DNA of 64,000 nt, taken from Micrococcaceae bacterium Sec5.7 (GTDB lineage Bacteria > Actinomycetota > Actinomycetes > Actinomycetales > Micrococcaceae). The position numbers and the translations under genes are program-made. The stretch spans positions 2,356,001 through 2,420,000 of the forward strand of contig CP144169.1 of assembly GCA_039636785.1 (NCBI GenBank). Reading direction: 5' to 3'. This document shows, one piece after another, positions 1 through 10,836 of the stretch. The notes beneath the pieces were generated by a model. It was not told the DNA's origin, made no database searches, and saw only the letters and a list, made by a program, of their open reading frames with translations. Each line of letters starts with the position of its first letter. The first letter of the stretch is position 1.

Positions 1-2325
1 GTCGAGAATTCGAATAAGTCCTTCTGCGTGCCTGTCCGGCCTGTCCGTATCCTCGTCCCGGTCTTCCGGCTCCTTCGCAAGTGCCGAACCGGAGAGAGAG
101 ACCACTTCCACGGACGTCCGCAGCTCCAGCACCGCCGAGGCAATCAGGAACTCCATAACACCAGGAAATCCGTTGCCGCGCCGCCGCATGAAATCAAGAG
201 TCCTGCTCACCAGCTGCCCGTCCTCGAAGACCGGAAGCCAGCTGGTGACGCCGTGCACAGTGCCCTCGGCATCAACAGCCAGGCAGCACAGCACGTCATC
301 GTCCATCAGCTCATCAATTCCGCCAAGGGTAAAGCCCATTTCCGGAACCTTCTTCTGCGCGGCCCATTCTTCTGATACCTCACTCAGCTGCGCCCGCAGG
401 GCCGCCGGCAGCCCGGCGTAGCTGCCCCATACGGCCTTGACGTCCATCTTGGCCGCCCGGTTCAAGGCCGTCCGCACGTTCTGCCACTCCTTGCCTTTGA
501 ATTCCAGTTCCTGCACAGCCAGCCTGGTCTCCTGCGCGACTGCCACCCGTCGGAATCCCCGGTCCTGCAGGAGAGGCCACAGCCGGCTGCTGCACGAATA
601 GAAACACGGGATCAGGGCGCGTCCTGTGCAGAAGTCCAGGAAGCCTTCCGCGGTATCCGGGTGGCCGCCCGAAGCACCGAACGGCCCTGCCAGTGTGAGG
701 GCCACGCTTCCATGTTGCTGGTAGGCCACTCCACCCGCGCGCGTCTGAGTGAACCAGTAGCTGTTGGGTTCCCATAACGCCATCCACGACAGTGAGTCTC
801 CACCTTTCCGGATCAGTGCCCGGGCATGGGCTCTGCCTTCCCTGCCGGCGTCAGTGCTGTGGTCGCGCCGAAGCAGGACGATCCATACCGCAGCCAGGGC
901 GACGGCCCAGAAGACGATGCCGGAGAATGCAAACAGGAGGGCTTCAATGCCGTCACGGCTGGAAAAACCACGGTAATACAGATGGGGAATCGGCACGGGA
1001 AGGTATTGGCGCGACAATTCGACAACCAGCCCCAGGACTCCCCCGTCCCGATCCATTCCCCCGGCAGCGAGCCACGCCACCGCGTAGCTCCCCGCCAGCC
1101 CCAGCCAGACGGCGCCAACGACGATAGCCAGCGCGCGGCGGACCCCGGGCGCGGATTCAACCCTGAACTGCCGGCGGTTGGCCAAGAGCAGCAACGACAG
1201 GAGCAGCGGCACCGCTACCAGTGGCAGCACATGGGCGAAGCCGGAGCCCAGCACCGCGGTATGCGGCCTGGATGGATAATGCGGAATGAGCGCGAAGAAT
1301 GCCAGGTAGACTCCGGACAACGCCGTTACAGCCAGCTGGACCGCAACAGCGATGCGGAGCGCCAGTCTCCGGCCCCGCCGCATTCCGTCTGCGCAAATGA
1401 GCAGCAGGACCACAGGCACCACGGCCAGCGCCAGTCCCAGCGGTCCGGCAAAGCCTTGTCCGCCTGCGTCCAGGCAGCTGGACTCGACGGTTCCACCGCA
1501 GTTTTCTTCCAGCTGGCTCAACGTGGGCAAAGGATTCAGGACAACATCGCGCAGCAGAGCCAGCGGGCCAGTGGGGCTGCTTACCGCCGCCGTGAGAATG
1601 GGACCAACGGCAAAAATACCGACCGTAAGGGACAACAGGTTTCGTGTCTCGCGGCCTGTGGAGCGGTGCCGGCGGAGGCTTCCGTTATCGCTTTGGATCC
1701 ACAGCCCCCCTGCCAGGCCAACCAGGGCTCCGAGCAGACCTACCACGCTTTCTGCGTGCCCCACATACAGCACCAGCAGCAGGGAACCGGACAGCAACGC
1801 AGTGCGAAGGCGGCGTTGCCAGAGTGCAGGCAGGCCCCCGCTGGCAGCCAGGGCAACTGCCAGAACGGCAGCGTAGGGTCCGCTGAGCCGGTCCTCGGGC
1901 ATCATGCCGAGCCAGCCGTCCCCCGCATAGCGGGCCAGCTGGGTGAGGAGCAAAAACAATGTGACAGACGCGAATTGGCCCGCACCGTAAAACACCGCTG
2001 TCCTGACGGTGCCGAGCTGCCGTTCAGCCAGGCCCATAAGGAGCAGGATCATTAAGGCCCCTGTCAGATAGGCCAGGGGGTTGGTGGCAAAGAACAGTGA
2101 AGTGAAGAGGGACCAACCGTTCCCGGCCCTGAGGGCGGCGGCGCTTACGCCCGCAACATCCTGCAGCGATCCAGGAGGACCGGTGGGGATCCTGCCGGTC
2201 GCTGCACCGGTGCACAGAAACAAGACCAGAACAGTCAGGGTGAATGGTGTGGCTCTGAAATGCCGCAGCACCCTCTGCCATGCGGGCCGCCCAACGGACT
2301 TCCAGGCGACGCCTTCAGCACCCAT
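1..2325 (-). CDS. Rhomboid-like/DUF2156 membrane protein, MprF-like (partial)
   Basis: The frame is open for 775 codons from the ATG at 2325 and runs off the left edge, so the C-terminus is missing. The N-terminal ~200 residues are hydrophobic and rhomboid-like, with a TNPLAYLTG stretch near residue 82, a Ser-Gly at 148-149 and a GHAESVVGLLGALVG helix with His190. More membrane helices follow to about residue 495. From about 500 a soluble DUF2156-type domain is visible (NSYWFTQTRAGGVAYQ, ELEFKGKEWQNVRTALNRAAK, GFPGVMEFLIA), as in the aminoacyl transferase part of lysylphosphatidylglycerol synthases (MprF/LysX). By family, it would aminoacylate or handle membrane phospholipids; the exact substrate is unknown. 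The ATG overlaps the stop of the DUF2550 gene (TGATG), which fixes the start and implies coupling. The plus-strand frames here are Q/H/R-rich shadows. Confidence 0.78.
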   Translation of the reverse strand, partial: MGAEGVAWKSVGRPAWQRVLRHFRATPFTLTVLVLFLCTGAATGRIPTGPPGSLQDVAGVSAAALRAGNGWSLFTSLFFATNPLAYLTGALMILLLMGLAERQLGTVRTAVFYGAGQFASVTLFLLLTQLARYAGDGWLGMMPEDRLSGPYAAVLAVALAASGGLPALWQRRLRTALLSGSLLLVLYVGHAESVVGLLGALVGLAGGLWIQSDNGSLRRHRSTGRETRNLLSLTVGIFAVGPILTAAVSSPTGPLALLRDVVLNPLPTLSQLEENCGGTVESSCLDAGGQGFAGPLGLALAVVPVVLLLICADGMRRGRRLALRIAVAVQLAVTALSGVYLAFFALIPHYPSRPHTAVLGSGFAHVLPLVAVPLLLSLLLLANRRQFRVESAPGVRRALAIVVGAVWLGLAGSYAVAWLAAGGMDRDGGVLGLVVELSRQYLPVPIPHLYYRGFSSRDGIEALLFAFSGIVFWAVALAAVWIVLLRRDHSTDAGREGRAHARALIRKGGDSLSWMALWEPNSYWFTQTRAGGVAYQQHGSVALTLAGPFGASGGHPDTAEGFLDFCTGRALIPCFYSCSSRLWPLLQDRGFRRVAVAQETRLAVQELEFKGKEWQNVRTALNRAAKMDVKAVWGSYAGLPAALRAQLSEVSEEWAAQKKVPEMGFTLGGIDELMDDDVLCCLAVDAEGTVHGVTSWLPVFEDGQLVSRTLDFMRRRGNGFPGVMEFLIASAVLELRTSVEVVSLSGSALAKEPEDRDEDTDRPDRHAEGLIRILD

Positions 2326-2756
2326 CAGCGCCAGGTACCTACTCCGATGACCGGTCCGGCTTCGAGCCAGGAGGACAGTCCTGTGTAGGCGTCAAAGTTC
2401 ATGGCCAGCAAAATTTCGTGGCCTTCATAACGGAGCTCCACCACAACAACGTCCGGCTGAACCCGGACCAGCTCCGCTTCGGTCGCTTCACGGCGGTCCA
2501 GCAGCTCAAGTGAACTGCGCTTGTACCGGTGTTTCGGACGCACGCTGAGCGAGAGCAGCCTGAACCATTCCAGGTCATTGTCCTGGTAACGACAAACCCC
2601 CATCTGCCAGCTGTTTCCAGCCGTGCAAATGGAGGCGTCCACTGTGCCCAGGGCTCGCCGCAGATTGAACCGGCGCACCCCGAAAAGGCACAGTGTAAAA
2701 ATCAGCAACGCGAAGACGGTTGCTATGGCGATGAACGGAAAACCTGGAACGTCCAT
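2325..2756 (-). CDS. DUF2550 family membrane-anchored protein
   Basis: This 143-residue protein has one N-terminal membrane helix (FPFIAIATVFALLIFTLCLF) followed by a soluble domain with the features of the actinobacterial DUF2550 family (SICTAGNSWQMGVCRYQDNDLEWFRL). The family regularly follows atpC in actinobacteria. Its function is not known. An in-frame upstream ATG exists at 2864, inside atpC, but the start at 2756 puts the membrane helix at the N-terminus and leaves a 10-nt gap to atpC, so it is preferred. Its stop overlaps the start of the next gene. Confidence 0.88.
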   Translation of the reverse strand: MDVPGFPFIAIATVFALLIFTLCLFGVRRFNLRRALGTVDASICTAGNSWQMGVCRYQDNDLEWFRLLSLSVRPKHRYKRSSLELLDRREATEAELVRVQPDVVVVELRYEGHEILLAMNFDAYTGLSSWLEAGPVIGVGTWR

Positions 2757-2766
2757 CAAGATCGTG

Positions 2767-3051
2767 CTAGCGGATCCCAGCAGTAGCCGCGTCGCCCAGC
2801 TGGGCGTTGTCAGCAACAATAACCACCCGGTTGTTGTCGACGGAGAAGAATCCGCCGTCAACAACTACATCAATGCGGTCCCCGGTCACCGGCATGATCG
2901 CCAGTTCACCTTCGGCCAGGATCGCCAGCAGGGGCGAGTGGCCGGGCAGGATTCCGATTTCACCATCGCTGGTGCGGGCCTTGACCATCTTGGCCGCTCC
3001 GGACCACACGAAGTGATCCGCTGCGACAATCTCAACCTCAAGCTCAGCCAT
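2767..3051 (-). CDS. atpC: F1Fo ATP synthase epsilon subunit
   Basis: This 94-residue protein is the epsilon subunit of the F1 central stalk, which couples gamma rotation and can inhibit ATP hydrolysis. It begins MAELEVEIVAADHFVWSG and carries the typical GEIGILPGHSPLLAIL segment at 30-45. It is short: only the N-terminal beta-sandwich is present, and the C-terminal helical hairpin found in E. coli AtpC is largely lacking, as is common in actinobacteria. A longer in-frame ORF to 3318 overlaps atpD antigenically implausible sequence and is rejected. The start at 3051 lies one base after the atpD stop. Confidence 0.95.
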   Translation of the reverse strand: MAELEVEIVAADHFVWSGAAKMVKARTSDGEIGILPGHSPLLAILAEGELAIMPVTGDRIDVVVDGGFFSVDNNRVVIVADNAQLGDAATAGIR

Positions 3052-3052
3052 A

Positions 3053-4603
<1,551 letters not shown>

Positions 4604-5497
4604 CTACGACGCGTTGAGCGAATCGGCTCCGGCCACAATCTCTGAAAGCTCCTGTGTGATCTCCGCCTGACGGGCAGTGTTGGCAAGTCGTGTGAACTTC
4701 TTGACCAGATCGCGGGCATTGTCGCTGGCAGACTTCATGGCACGCTGGCGGGCAGCCAGCTCGCTTGCAGCGGCCTGCAGGAGTGCATTGAAGATACGTG
4801 CCTCGATGTAGCGCGGCAGAAGTGCATCCAAAACCTGCTCGGGCTCGGGCTCATACTCGTAGAGCGGCAACAGAACAGATGATTCAGTGACCTGCTCCTC
4901 CGAAACCTCCAGCGGAAGCAGCCGGACAACAGTGGGGACCTGGAGGACCATGGAGACGAATCGTGTATAGACGACGTGGATCTCGTCCACACCGCCGTCC
5001 TCGAACTCCTTGGCGAAGTCCCCGAGCAGAACCTGGCTGATGTCCTTGGCCGTGGCGAATTGAGGCGCATCCGTGGCATCAAGCCATGACTGCGCGAATT
5101 CACGGTTCCGGAACTGGAAGTAGGCCTGCGCCTTGTTCCCGACCAGATATGTCTTCACTTCCTTGCCCTCGGCGCTGAGCAGCCCGTGGAGCTGCTCGGA
5201 CTGCTTGAGCACACTGGCGGAGTATGACCCGGCCAGGCCGCGGTTGGAGGCGACCACCAGAACAGCGGCGCGTCGGATCTGCGCCGGCTCGGTCGTGAGC
5301 GGGTGGTCAATCTCAGACTGAGAAGCAACCGCCGACACGGCGCGCGTGATGGCGTTCGCATAGGGCAGTGAGGCCGCTACGCGCGAACGAGCTCTGCTGA
5401 TTCGCGAGGTAGCGATCAGTTCCATCGCCTTGAAGAGCTTTCCCATCGACTGAGTCGCTTTGATTCTCTGGCGGTAGACCCGAAGCTGGGCTCCCAT
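4604..5497 (-). CDS. atpG: F1Fo ATP synthase gamma subunit
   Basis: This 297-residue gamma subunit forms the rotating central stalk. The N-terminal coiled-coil helix is recognisable ([40 protein letters not shown]), and so is the C-terminal helix with [37 protein letters not shown]. Length and ends match the family. It lies between atpA and atpD in the canonical order and follows a GC-rich intercistronic hairpin. Confidence 0.97.
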   Translation of the reverse strand: MGAQLRVYRQRIKATQSMGKLFKAMELIATSRISRARSRVAASLPYANAITRAVSAVASQSEIDHPLTTEPAQIRRAAVLVVASNRGLAGSYSASVLKQSEQLHGLLSAEGKEVKTYLVGNKAQAYFQFRNREFAQSWLDATDAPQFATAKDISQVLLGDFAKEFEDGGVDEIHVVYTRFVSMVLQVPTVVRLLPLEVSEEQVTESSVLLPLYEYEPEPEQVLDALLPRYIEARIFNALLQAAASELAARQRAMKSASDNARDLVKKFTRLANTARQAEITQELSEIVAGADSLNAS

Positions 5498-5527
5498 ACT
5501 TACGTTTCCCTTCGTTGTTGTGTGAAA

Positions 5528-5568
5528 CCGCGGCCCGGGCCCGCCGATTGTGCATGTCCGGGCCGCGG
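5528..5568 (-). other. 11-bp GC-only intercistronic hairpin between atpA and atpG
   Basis: The arms CCGCGGCCCGG (5528-5538) and CCGGGCCGCGG (5558-5568) are exact reverse complements separated by 19 nt. In the transcript this forms a very stable stem-loop 9 nt after the atpA stop. No U-run follows, so it is more likely a stability or processing element, or a partial attenuator, than a full terminator. Confidence 0.6.
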
Positions 5569-5576
5569 TGACTCAA

Positions 5577-7214
5577 CTAGCGCTTCTGCTTGACGATCTT
5601 CTCTTGATCTACGTCGGCCTGGGCCAGGGCATCAAACTCTTCATGGCCGGCACCAACCAGGTGGTTGTCACCTTCGCCGAAGAAACCCTTGGAGAAGTCC
5701 TTGATGGCTGCCTCAAGAACCGCCAGCGTGTCGTCGTCCAGCACGTTGGTCTGTGCAAGAGTCGTCAGCACAGAGGTGCTGTGCTTCAGGTGCTCCAGGA
5801 ACTCGGCCTCGAAACGCTGAACGTCCTCGAGGGGAACGGCGTCAAGGTGGCCCTTGGTGCCGGCCCAGATGGAAACAACCTGGTTCTCGACCGGGTACGG
5901 CGTGTACTGGCCCTGCTTGAGCAGTTCCATGAGGCGTGCGCCACGGGTGAGCTGCTGGCGTGAAGCCGCATCCAGGTCCGAAGCGAACATGGCAAATGCC
6001 TGCATGTCGCGGTATTGCGCCAAGTCCAGCTTCAAAGTACCGGAGACCTTCTTCATGGCCTTGACCTGGGCAGCACCACCCACACGGGAGACAGAGACAC
6101 CAACGTCAACAGCGGGACGCTGGTTGGCGTTGAAGAGGTCCGACTGCAGGAAGATCTGGCCATCGGTGATCGAGATCACGTTGGTCGGGATGAAGGCTCC
6201 GACGTCGTTGGCCTTGGTCTCGATGATGGGCAGGCCGGTCATCGAACCGGCGCCCAGCTCGTCGGAGAGCTTTGCACAACGCTCCAGCAGGCGGGAGTGC
6301 AAGTAGAAAACGTCACCCGGGTAAGCTTCGCGTCCCGGCGGACGGCGCAGCAGCAGAGACACGGCGCGGTAGGCTTCGGCCTGCTTGGACAGGTCATCGA
6401 AGATCACCAGGACATGCTTGCCGCCGTACATCCAGTGCTGTCCGATTGCCGAACCGGCATACGGCGCAAGGTACTTGAAGCCAGCGGGGTCGGAAGCCGG
6501 TGAGGCAACGATCGTGGTGTATTCGAGCGCGCCGTTGTCCTCAAGGGTCTGACGGATCTCGGCGATCGTCGAAGCTTTCTGGCCGATGGCGACGTAGATG
6601 CAGCGAACCTGCTTCTGGACGTCACCCGAGTCCCAGTTGGACTTCTGATTAAGGATGGTGTCGACGGCGATGGCCGTCTTACCGGTTTTGCGGTCACCGA
6701 TGATGAGCTGCCGCTGGCCGCGGCCGATCGGGATCATGGCGTCGATAGCCTTGAGACCGGTCTGCAGCGGTTCGTGCACGGACTTGCGCTCGGTCACGCC
6801 GGGAGCCTGGAGCTCCAGTGCCCGGGTGGTTTCAGCCTTGATCTCGCCGAGGCCGTCAATCGGCTGACCCAGCGGGTCAACGACGCGGCCGAGGAAGGCA
6901 TCGCCCACGGGAACGGAAAGGATCTCTCCCGTGCGGTGGACTTCCTGGCCCTCTTCGATTCCGGTGAAGTCACCGAGAATGATGACGCCGATCTCGCGGA
7001 CGTCGAGGTTCTGGGCGAGGCCCAGGGTGCCGTCTTCAAAGCGAAGAAGCTCGTTCGCCATGACCGAGGGAAGGCCCTCAACACGGGCGATTCCGTCACC
7101 TGCGGCGGATACGCGGCCAACCTCTACGCGCTCTGCGTTTCCGGGTTCGTAGGACGCCGCGAACTCGTTCAACGCATTACGGACGTCGTCGGCGTTGATG
7201 GTCAATTCGGCCAT
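5577..7214 (-). CDS. atpA: F1Fo ATP synthase alpha subunit
   Basis: This 545-residue protein is the non-catalytic nucleotide-binding alpha subunit of F1. The P-loop GDRKTGKT and the Q-rich region around [16 protein letters not shown] at the N-terminus fit AtpA, as do [26 protein letters not shown] elements. The start at 7214 ([10 protein letters not shown]) is preferred to an ATG at 7247 because it matches the usual actinobacterial N-terminus. The C-terminal ~35 residues are rich in charged amino acids, as in other Micrococcaceae. Confidence 0.97.
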   Translation of the reverse strand: MAELTINADDVRNALNEFAASYEPGNAERVEVGRVSAAGDGIARVEGLPSVMANELLRFEDGTLGLAQNLDVREIGVIILGDFTGIEEGQEVHRTGEILSVPVGDAFLGRVVDPLGQPIDGLGEIKAETTRALELQAPGVTERKSVHEPLQTGLKAIDAMIPIGRGQRQLIIGDRKTGKTAIAVDTILNQKSNWDSGDVQKQVRCIYVAIGQKASTIAEIRQTLEDNGALEYTTIVASPASDPAGFKYLAPYAGSAIGQHWMYGGKHVLVIFDDLSKQAEAYRAVSLLLRRPPGREAYPGDVFYLHSRLLERCAKLSDELGAGSMTGLPIIETKANDVGAFIPTNVISITDGQIFLQSDLFNANQRPAVDVGVSVSRVGGAAQVKAMKKVSGTLKLDLAQYRDMQAFAMFASDLDAASRQQLTRGARLMELLKQGQYTPYPVENQVVSIWAGTKGHLDAVPLEDVQRFEAEFLEHLKHSTSVLTTLAQTNVLDDDTLAVLEAAIKDFSKGFFGEGDNHLVGAGHEEFDALAQADVDQEKIVKQKR

Positions 7215-7297
7215 CTGCAGTCCCTGCTCTCCTGTTTTCGTGATCATCGTTGCTCACGATGACCTGGGTTTCTATCAGTTAAGTTGTGCTTGTCCGG

Positions 7298-8125
7298 CTA
7301 GCCGGCCAATTGACGGTGCAGCTGGCCCAGACGGGCAAGTACCGAAGCGTCAACCACTTCGTCGCCTATCTGGACCCGGATTCCACCGATCAGTGCAGGG
7401 TCAACAGTGAAGTTGACCTTGAGCTCGCGTCCGTAAAGGGAGTTGAGCCCTGTCTGCAGACGGCTGGTCTGCGCCTCCGTCAAGGGACGGGAGACGCCCA
7501 CCGTTGCAATCCAGCGCTGCTGACGCTTGGCTGCAAGCTCGGCGAAACGGCCGACGAGCTTGGTGGCTTTGATGCCGCGGGGCTGCGACACGGCCTGGCC
7601 GATGAGGACCTTTGCTTCCTCGCTTGCGCCAGGAACCAATCTCCCGGCAAGTGCGATCTTTGCAGCGGCACTTGCCTGCGGTTCAGACAGCGCACCCTGC
7701 GCCTCGTGACTGGAAGCAACGGTCTGGTTGAAGGAGAACAGATCGTTCTCCAGCTCTTCCAGACCGGTGATTCCGGAGGCAGAAGCGGCCGACTTGTTTT
7801 CAGCAACGGCAATAACCACCGTTGCGGCAAGAGTCTCGAGTGCATCGCCGATATCCCGCGCCGATGCCCAGCGTGAACTGGCCAGTCCGCCCGCGATTTC
7901 CGCAGCCTCAGCGGAGACTTTCCCGCCGACGAGCTGCTTCACCAGCGCCGACTTTTCGTCACCGGTGCGGGACGGGTCAGTCAGCGCCCGGCGCAAGCCA
8001 GCCGAGCTGTCCACCGTTCCCAGGATTCCGAAGAGTTCCTTAGCCAACTGCAGCGAGGCCGTCGGAAGCTTTGCTTCCAGCGCGGTCAGCGCGGCGGTCA
8101 GCGATCCGCTCGATACACCTGCCAT
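7298..8125 (-). CDS. atpH: F1Fo ATP synthase delta subunit
   Basis: This 275-residue delta subunit links the F1 head to the peripheral b-stalk. It is longer than the ~180 residues common in other phyla but normal for actinobacteria. The C-terminal part with VGVSRPLTEAQTSRLQTGLNSLYG and DPALIGGIRVQIGDEVVDASV is diagnostic of the family. Its ATG at 8125 overlaps the atpF stop (TAATG), so the two stalk subunits are probably translated together. Confidence 0.95.
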   Translation of the reverse strand: MAGVSSGSLTAALTALEAKLPTASLQLAKELFGILGTVDSSAGLRRALTDPSRTGDEKSALVKQLVGGKVSAEAAEIAGGLASSRWASARDIGDALETLAATVVIAVAENKSAASASGITGLEELENDLFSFNQTVASSHEAQGALSEPQASAAAKIALAGRLVPGASEEAKVLIGQAVSQPRGIKATKLVGRFAELAAKRQQRWIATVGVSRPLTEAQTSRLQTGLNSLYGRELKVNFTVDPALIGGIRVQIGDEVVDASVLARLGQLHRQLAG

Positions 8126-8682
8126 TACTTAGCTGCACCTGCGTTCTGGTTCTCCAGATCTGCCAGGAAGCGGTCGACGACACGTGCCGAGCGCTCGTCA
8201 TCGTTGAGCGACTCGCCAACAATGCGGCCTGCCAGCGTAGTGGCCAGCGTGCCCACCTCTGAGCGGAGGGACACAACGGCCGCCTGACGCTCGGATTCGA
8301 TCTGCACGTGAGCCTGGGCCGTGATGCGGGCAGACTCTGCAGCCGCCTTCTCCTTCAGCTCTGCCAGGATCTGGGCGCCTTCTGCGCGAGCTTCCTCGCG
8401 GATACGGTTGGCTTCTGCACGGGCGTCGCTGAGCTGCTGCTTGTACTCTTCGAGCGCGGCAGAGGCCTCGGCCTGGGCCTTTTCAGCCTTGGCAATGCCA
8501 CCTTCGATAGCCTCGGCGCGCTCTGCGAACGTCTTCTCGAACATCGGGACAACAAACTTGACCACGATGTACATGAGGACCGCAAAGCCGACGAGGACTA
8601 CGCCCATTTCCCAAATGTTGGGAATGAGCGGGTTGGTATCCCCGGCGCCTTCAGTGGCGGCTGAGATGATCAGCTGATTCAT
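8125..8682 (-). CDS. atpF: F1Fo ATP synthase subunit b
   Basis: This 185-residue peripheral-stalk subunit has one N-terminal membrane helix (WEMGVVLVGFAVLMYIVVKFVVP) followed by a long charged Ala/Glu/Lys/Arg helix expected to form the right-handed coiled coil of b. The family FEKTFAERAEAIEGGIAKAEKAQAEA region is clear. It lies between atpE and atpH in canonical order. Confidence 0.96.
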   Translation of the reverse strand: MNQLIISAATEGAGDTNPLIPNIWEMGVVLVGFAVLMYIVVKFVVPMFEKTFAERAEAIEGGIAKAEKAQAEASAALEEYKQQLSDARAEANRIREEARAEGAQILAELKEKAAAESARITAQAHVQIESERQAAVVSLRSEVGTLATTLAGRIVGESLNDDERSARVVDRFLADLENQNAGAAK

Positions 8683-8735
8683 ATTTCACCCGTCCTTATC
8701 TTCTCGGTTCTGAATGTTCGCTTGGTTCTGAAGGT

Positions 8736-8954
8736 TTACTTGAGAACGAAAGCGAAGACCAGGCCAAGGATGGCGAGGGCTTCAGTCAGCGCGAGGCCGA
8801 GGAATGCGATCGGCTGCAGTACGCGCTGCGCTTCGGGCTGACGTGCCACACCGTTGATGTAAGCCGCGAAAACGAGACCCACACCAATACCACCACCGAT
8901 GGCGGAGAGGCCGTAGCCGATGAGGTTGAGGGAGCCGTTGATGGAGCCGTTCAT
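8736..8954 (-). CDS. atpE: F1Fo ATP synthase subunit c
   Basis: This 72-residue proteolipid forms the rotor ring. Two hydrophobic hairpin helices are joined by the polar loop [10 protein letters not shown], and the ion-binding carboxylate is Glu58 in [12 protein letters not shown]. The residues around it lack the Na+-binding pattern, so proton coupling is inferred. A good ribosome binding site (AAAGGAAA) precedes the ATG. Confidence 0.97.
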   Translation of the reverse strand: MNGSINGSLNLIGYGLSAIGGGIGVGLVFAAYINGVARQPEAQRVLQPIAFLGLALTEALAILGLVFAFVLK

Positions 8955-9033
8955 TTTTTTCCTTTCAAGATGCCATCGCTGTGGCAGGTTGTTTGGTTTG
9001 CTTCATCCCCGCGAGGGGAATCTTCGTGGATGC

Positions 9034-9834
9034 CTAGTGACTGTCGGCGTGAAGCGCGCCTTCGATGTAGATCGCAGTCAGCAGGGTAAAGACGTAGGCC
9101 TGAAGCGCCATGATCAGGGCTTCGAGCATGTACATGGCGAGTGAGCCGCCAAGGACCAGTACAGAGGTGCCCTTGAGCAGGACGTTTTCCTGCATAACGA
9201 GGAATTCAATGCCCGAGCCGGCGATCATCACGATCAGGTGTCCGGCCAGCATGGTGGCGAACAGACGGAGGCTGTGCGTGACCGGGCGGACCAGGAAATT
9301 GGAGATGATCTCGATCGGAATAACGATCGGCAGGATGTAGAACGGAACTCCGGACGGCACGGTGGCCAGCTTGAAGTATTTGATGCCGTTCTTCTTGACG
9401 CCGATGGCGATCCAGGTGACGTACACGATGCCGGCGAGGACGTAGGCGCCTCCGACATGTGAGAAGCTCGGAAGCTGGATCACCGGGATGGCGCCGTAGA
9501 TGTTGTTCACCAGGATGAAGAAGAAGAGGCTGAACAACAGCGGGACGTACTTCATGAAGTCTTTGCCGCCGATGATGTCCTTGGCAATGCTGTTGCGGAC
9601 GAAGCCATAGGCCATTTCGCCTGCGAACTGCAGTTTGCCGGGAACAAGCTGCTGCTTCCGCGCAGCTAGCAGAAAGAATGTAGCGATAATGACGACCGAC
9701 AGGATAACCAGCAGCATCTGCTTGGAGAATCCGTCTGCCGTACCCCACGGCAGGATTGCCGGCAGGTGCAATTGTTCAATTCCAGGAGGATTGAACTCTC
9801 CTGAATCTTGGGCCGGGAGCGCAAGCGCGATCAA
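9034..9834 (-). CDS. atpB: F1Fo ATP synthase subunit a
   Basis: This 266-residue membrane subunit forms the proton half-channels. The essential Arg is visible in RPVTHSLRLFATMLAGHLI, and the C-terminal helix LEALIMALQAYVFTLLTAIYIEGALH is typical. The chosen start is a TTG at 9834 preceded by AGAGGAAA at good spacing. The next in-frame ATG would delete the first two membrane-proximal motifs, so TTG is likely genuine. Confidence 0.95.
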   Translation of the reverse strand: MIALALPAQDSGEFNPPGIEQLHLPAILPWGTADGFSKQMLLVILSVVIIATFFLLAARKQQLVPGKLQFAGEMAYGFVRNSIAKDIIGGKDFMKYVPLLFSLFFFILVNNIYGAIPVIQLPSFSHVGGAYVLAGIVYVTWIAIGVKKNGIKYFKLATVPSGVPFYILPIVIPIEIISNFLVRPVTHSLRLFATMLAGHLIVMIAGSGIEFLVMQENVLLKGTSVLVLGGSLAMYMLEALIMALQAYVFTLLTAIYIEGALHADSH

Positions 9835-9925
9835 CGCGTTTCCTCTCTGCAGTGTCCATCATTGGGCGTTGGTCGGGGGGCGGCGGTTTCTAACTCCGCT
9901 GTCCCCCTTGTGAAATTATTTGGCA

Positions 9926-10255
9926 TTACTGTTTTCCGTCCTTGGACGGGCCGCTGGCTGGGCTGCTCTTGCCGGCCGAATTTCTTAGACTGGTGAGGCC
10001 ATGCATATGCGAAAGATAGAACCCTCCCGCAGCTCCAAGCAGAGCGCCTGCGAGCACGATCCAGCGGGTTCCCCACAGATAATCCAGACCCCACCCTATC
10101 AAACTCCAGACGGTGATTCCGCCAACAATGTAGCTGAAGACAGCGATTCCGGCGTTGTATCCGCCGTCCCTGTTCTCGGCTGACACGCCGGGAGCACCGC
10201 CTGTTGTTTTGCGGTTGTCGGAGCCCGGTTTCCCGGTTCGGTTGCGGTTAGACAT
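9926..10255 (-). CDS. AtpZ/AtpI-family small membrane protein
   Basis: This 109-residue protein has a polar N-terminus and two membrane helices (AGIAVFSYIVGGITVWSLIGWGLDYLWG and WIVLAGALLGAAGGFYLSHMHG). It belongs to the AtpZ/ATPase_gene1-like family found before atpB and linked to assembly of the c-ring or divalent ion transport. The start MSNRNRTG at 10255 overlaps the end of the previous gene by 8 nt (ATGTCTAA), which supports it over the upstream ATG at 10354. Confidence 0.85.
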   Translation of the reverse strand: MSNRNRTGKPGSDNRKTTGGAPGVSAENRDGGYNAGIAVFSYIVGGITVWSLIGWGLDYLWGTRWIVLAGALLGAAGGFYLSHMHGLTSLRNSAGKSSPASGPSKDGKQ

Positions 10256-10733
10256 CTGTGACGCCTTTATCGGTTTCGGGGTCGTTGTAAATCTGAAGAC
10301 GCGCTTTGCTGAAGCCGTAGATTTCGGCGGCCTGCCAGAACACCACGGCGACAACGGCGCCGATCAGGAACCAGCGCCCATGAAGCCATTCCGGCGCACC
10401 GATGACAAAGAGCACCACTGCGAATCCCACTACCTTGACGAAGTAGGTCGCCACGAAGAGCCCGATTGCACCGGAAGGATTGTTGCGGCCCATAAAATGG
10501 CCGACAAGCAGACTTATCGCAAAGAACAACATCACCAGAAGACCGCCGAAGGTGCTAGAGAGCACGCCTGCCGAACCGTTGAAGATAACAGCAGGAATGC
10601 CCACAAGAACCAGCGCAACAGCCGAAGCGGCCGAGCTCATTGCCAGCAGGCGGAGCCATAAGGAGCGTGTGGGGCCAGCGACGCCAACGGGCCCGTTGCC
10701 GGACGCGTGTCCGGACTCGGCGTTGGAGGTCAT
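10248..10733 (-). CDS. atpI: AtpI-like membrane protein
   Basis: This 161-residue protein has four predicted membrane helices (SSAASAVALVLVGIPAVIF, GVLSSTFGGLLVMLFFAISLLVGHF, AIGLFVATYFVKVVGFAVVLFVIGA, WFLIGAVVAVVFWQAAEIYGF) and sits first in the ATP synthase operon, the place of the AtpI (subunit I) family. AtpI is thought to assist c-ring assembly. Family assignment rests on position and topology more than on sharp motifs. It overlaps the next small gene by 8 nt. Confidence 0.8.
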   Translation of the reverse strand: MTSNAESGHASGNGPVGVAGPTRSLWLRLLAMSSAASAVALVLVGIPAVIFNGSAGVLSSTFGGLLVMLFFAISLLVGHFMGRNNPSGAIGLFVATYFVKVVGFAVVLFVIGAPEWLHGRWFLIGAVVAVVFWQAAEIYGFSKARLQIYNDPETDKGVTDV

Positions 10734-10795
10734 GGAATCCCAATCGTCGTGGCCTGATGGTTGGTCAAAGGGTTGCGGTGATTAGCTGCTCTTGA

Positions 10796-10801
10796 ATTCT
10801 A
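10796..10801 (-). promoter_or_regulatory. Candidate -10 box of the atp operon
   Basis: On the minus strand the ~100-nt gap upstream of atpI contains TAGAAT, five of six matches to TATAAT, about 60 nt before the atpI start. The expected -35 region has only weak similarity (TTACCG). This is the likely place for an operon promoter, but it is a consensus guess only. Confidence 0.35.
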
Positions 10802-10836
10802 CACGAGATAGAAATTATTCGGTAAGCGCCGCGGAC

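Noticed and set aside
826..2055. Plus-strand open frame of 409 codons
   Set aside because: Its product is rich in Gln, His and Arg with no fold signs, while the minus strand holds a continuous membrane/DUF2156 protein.
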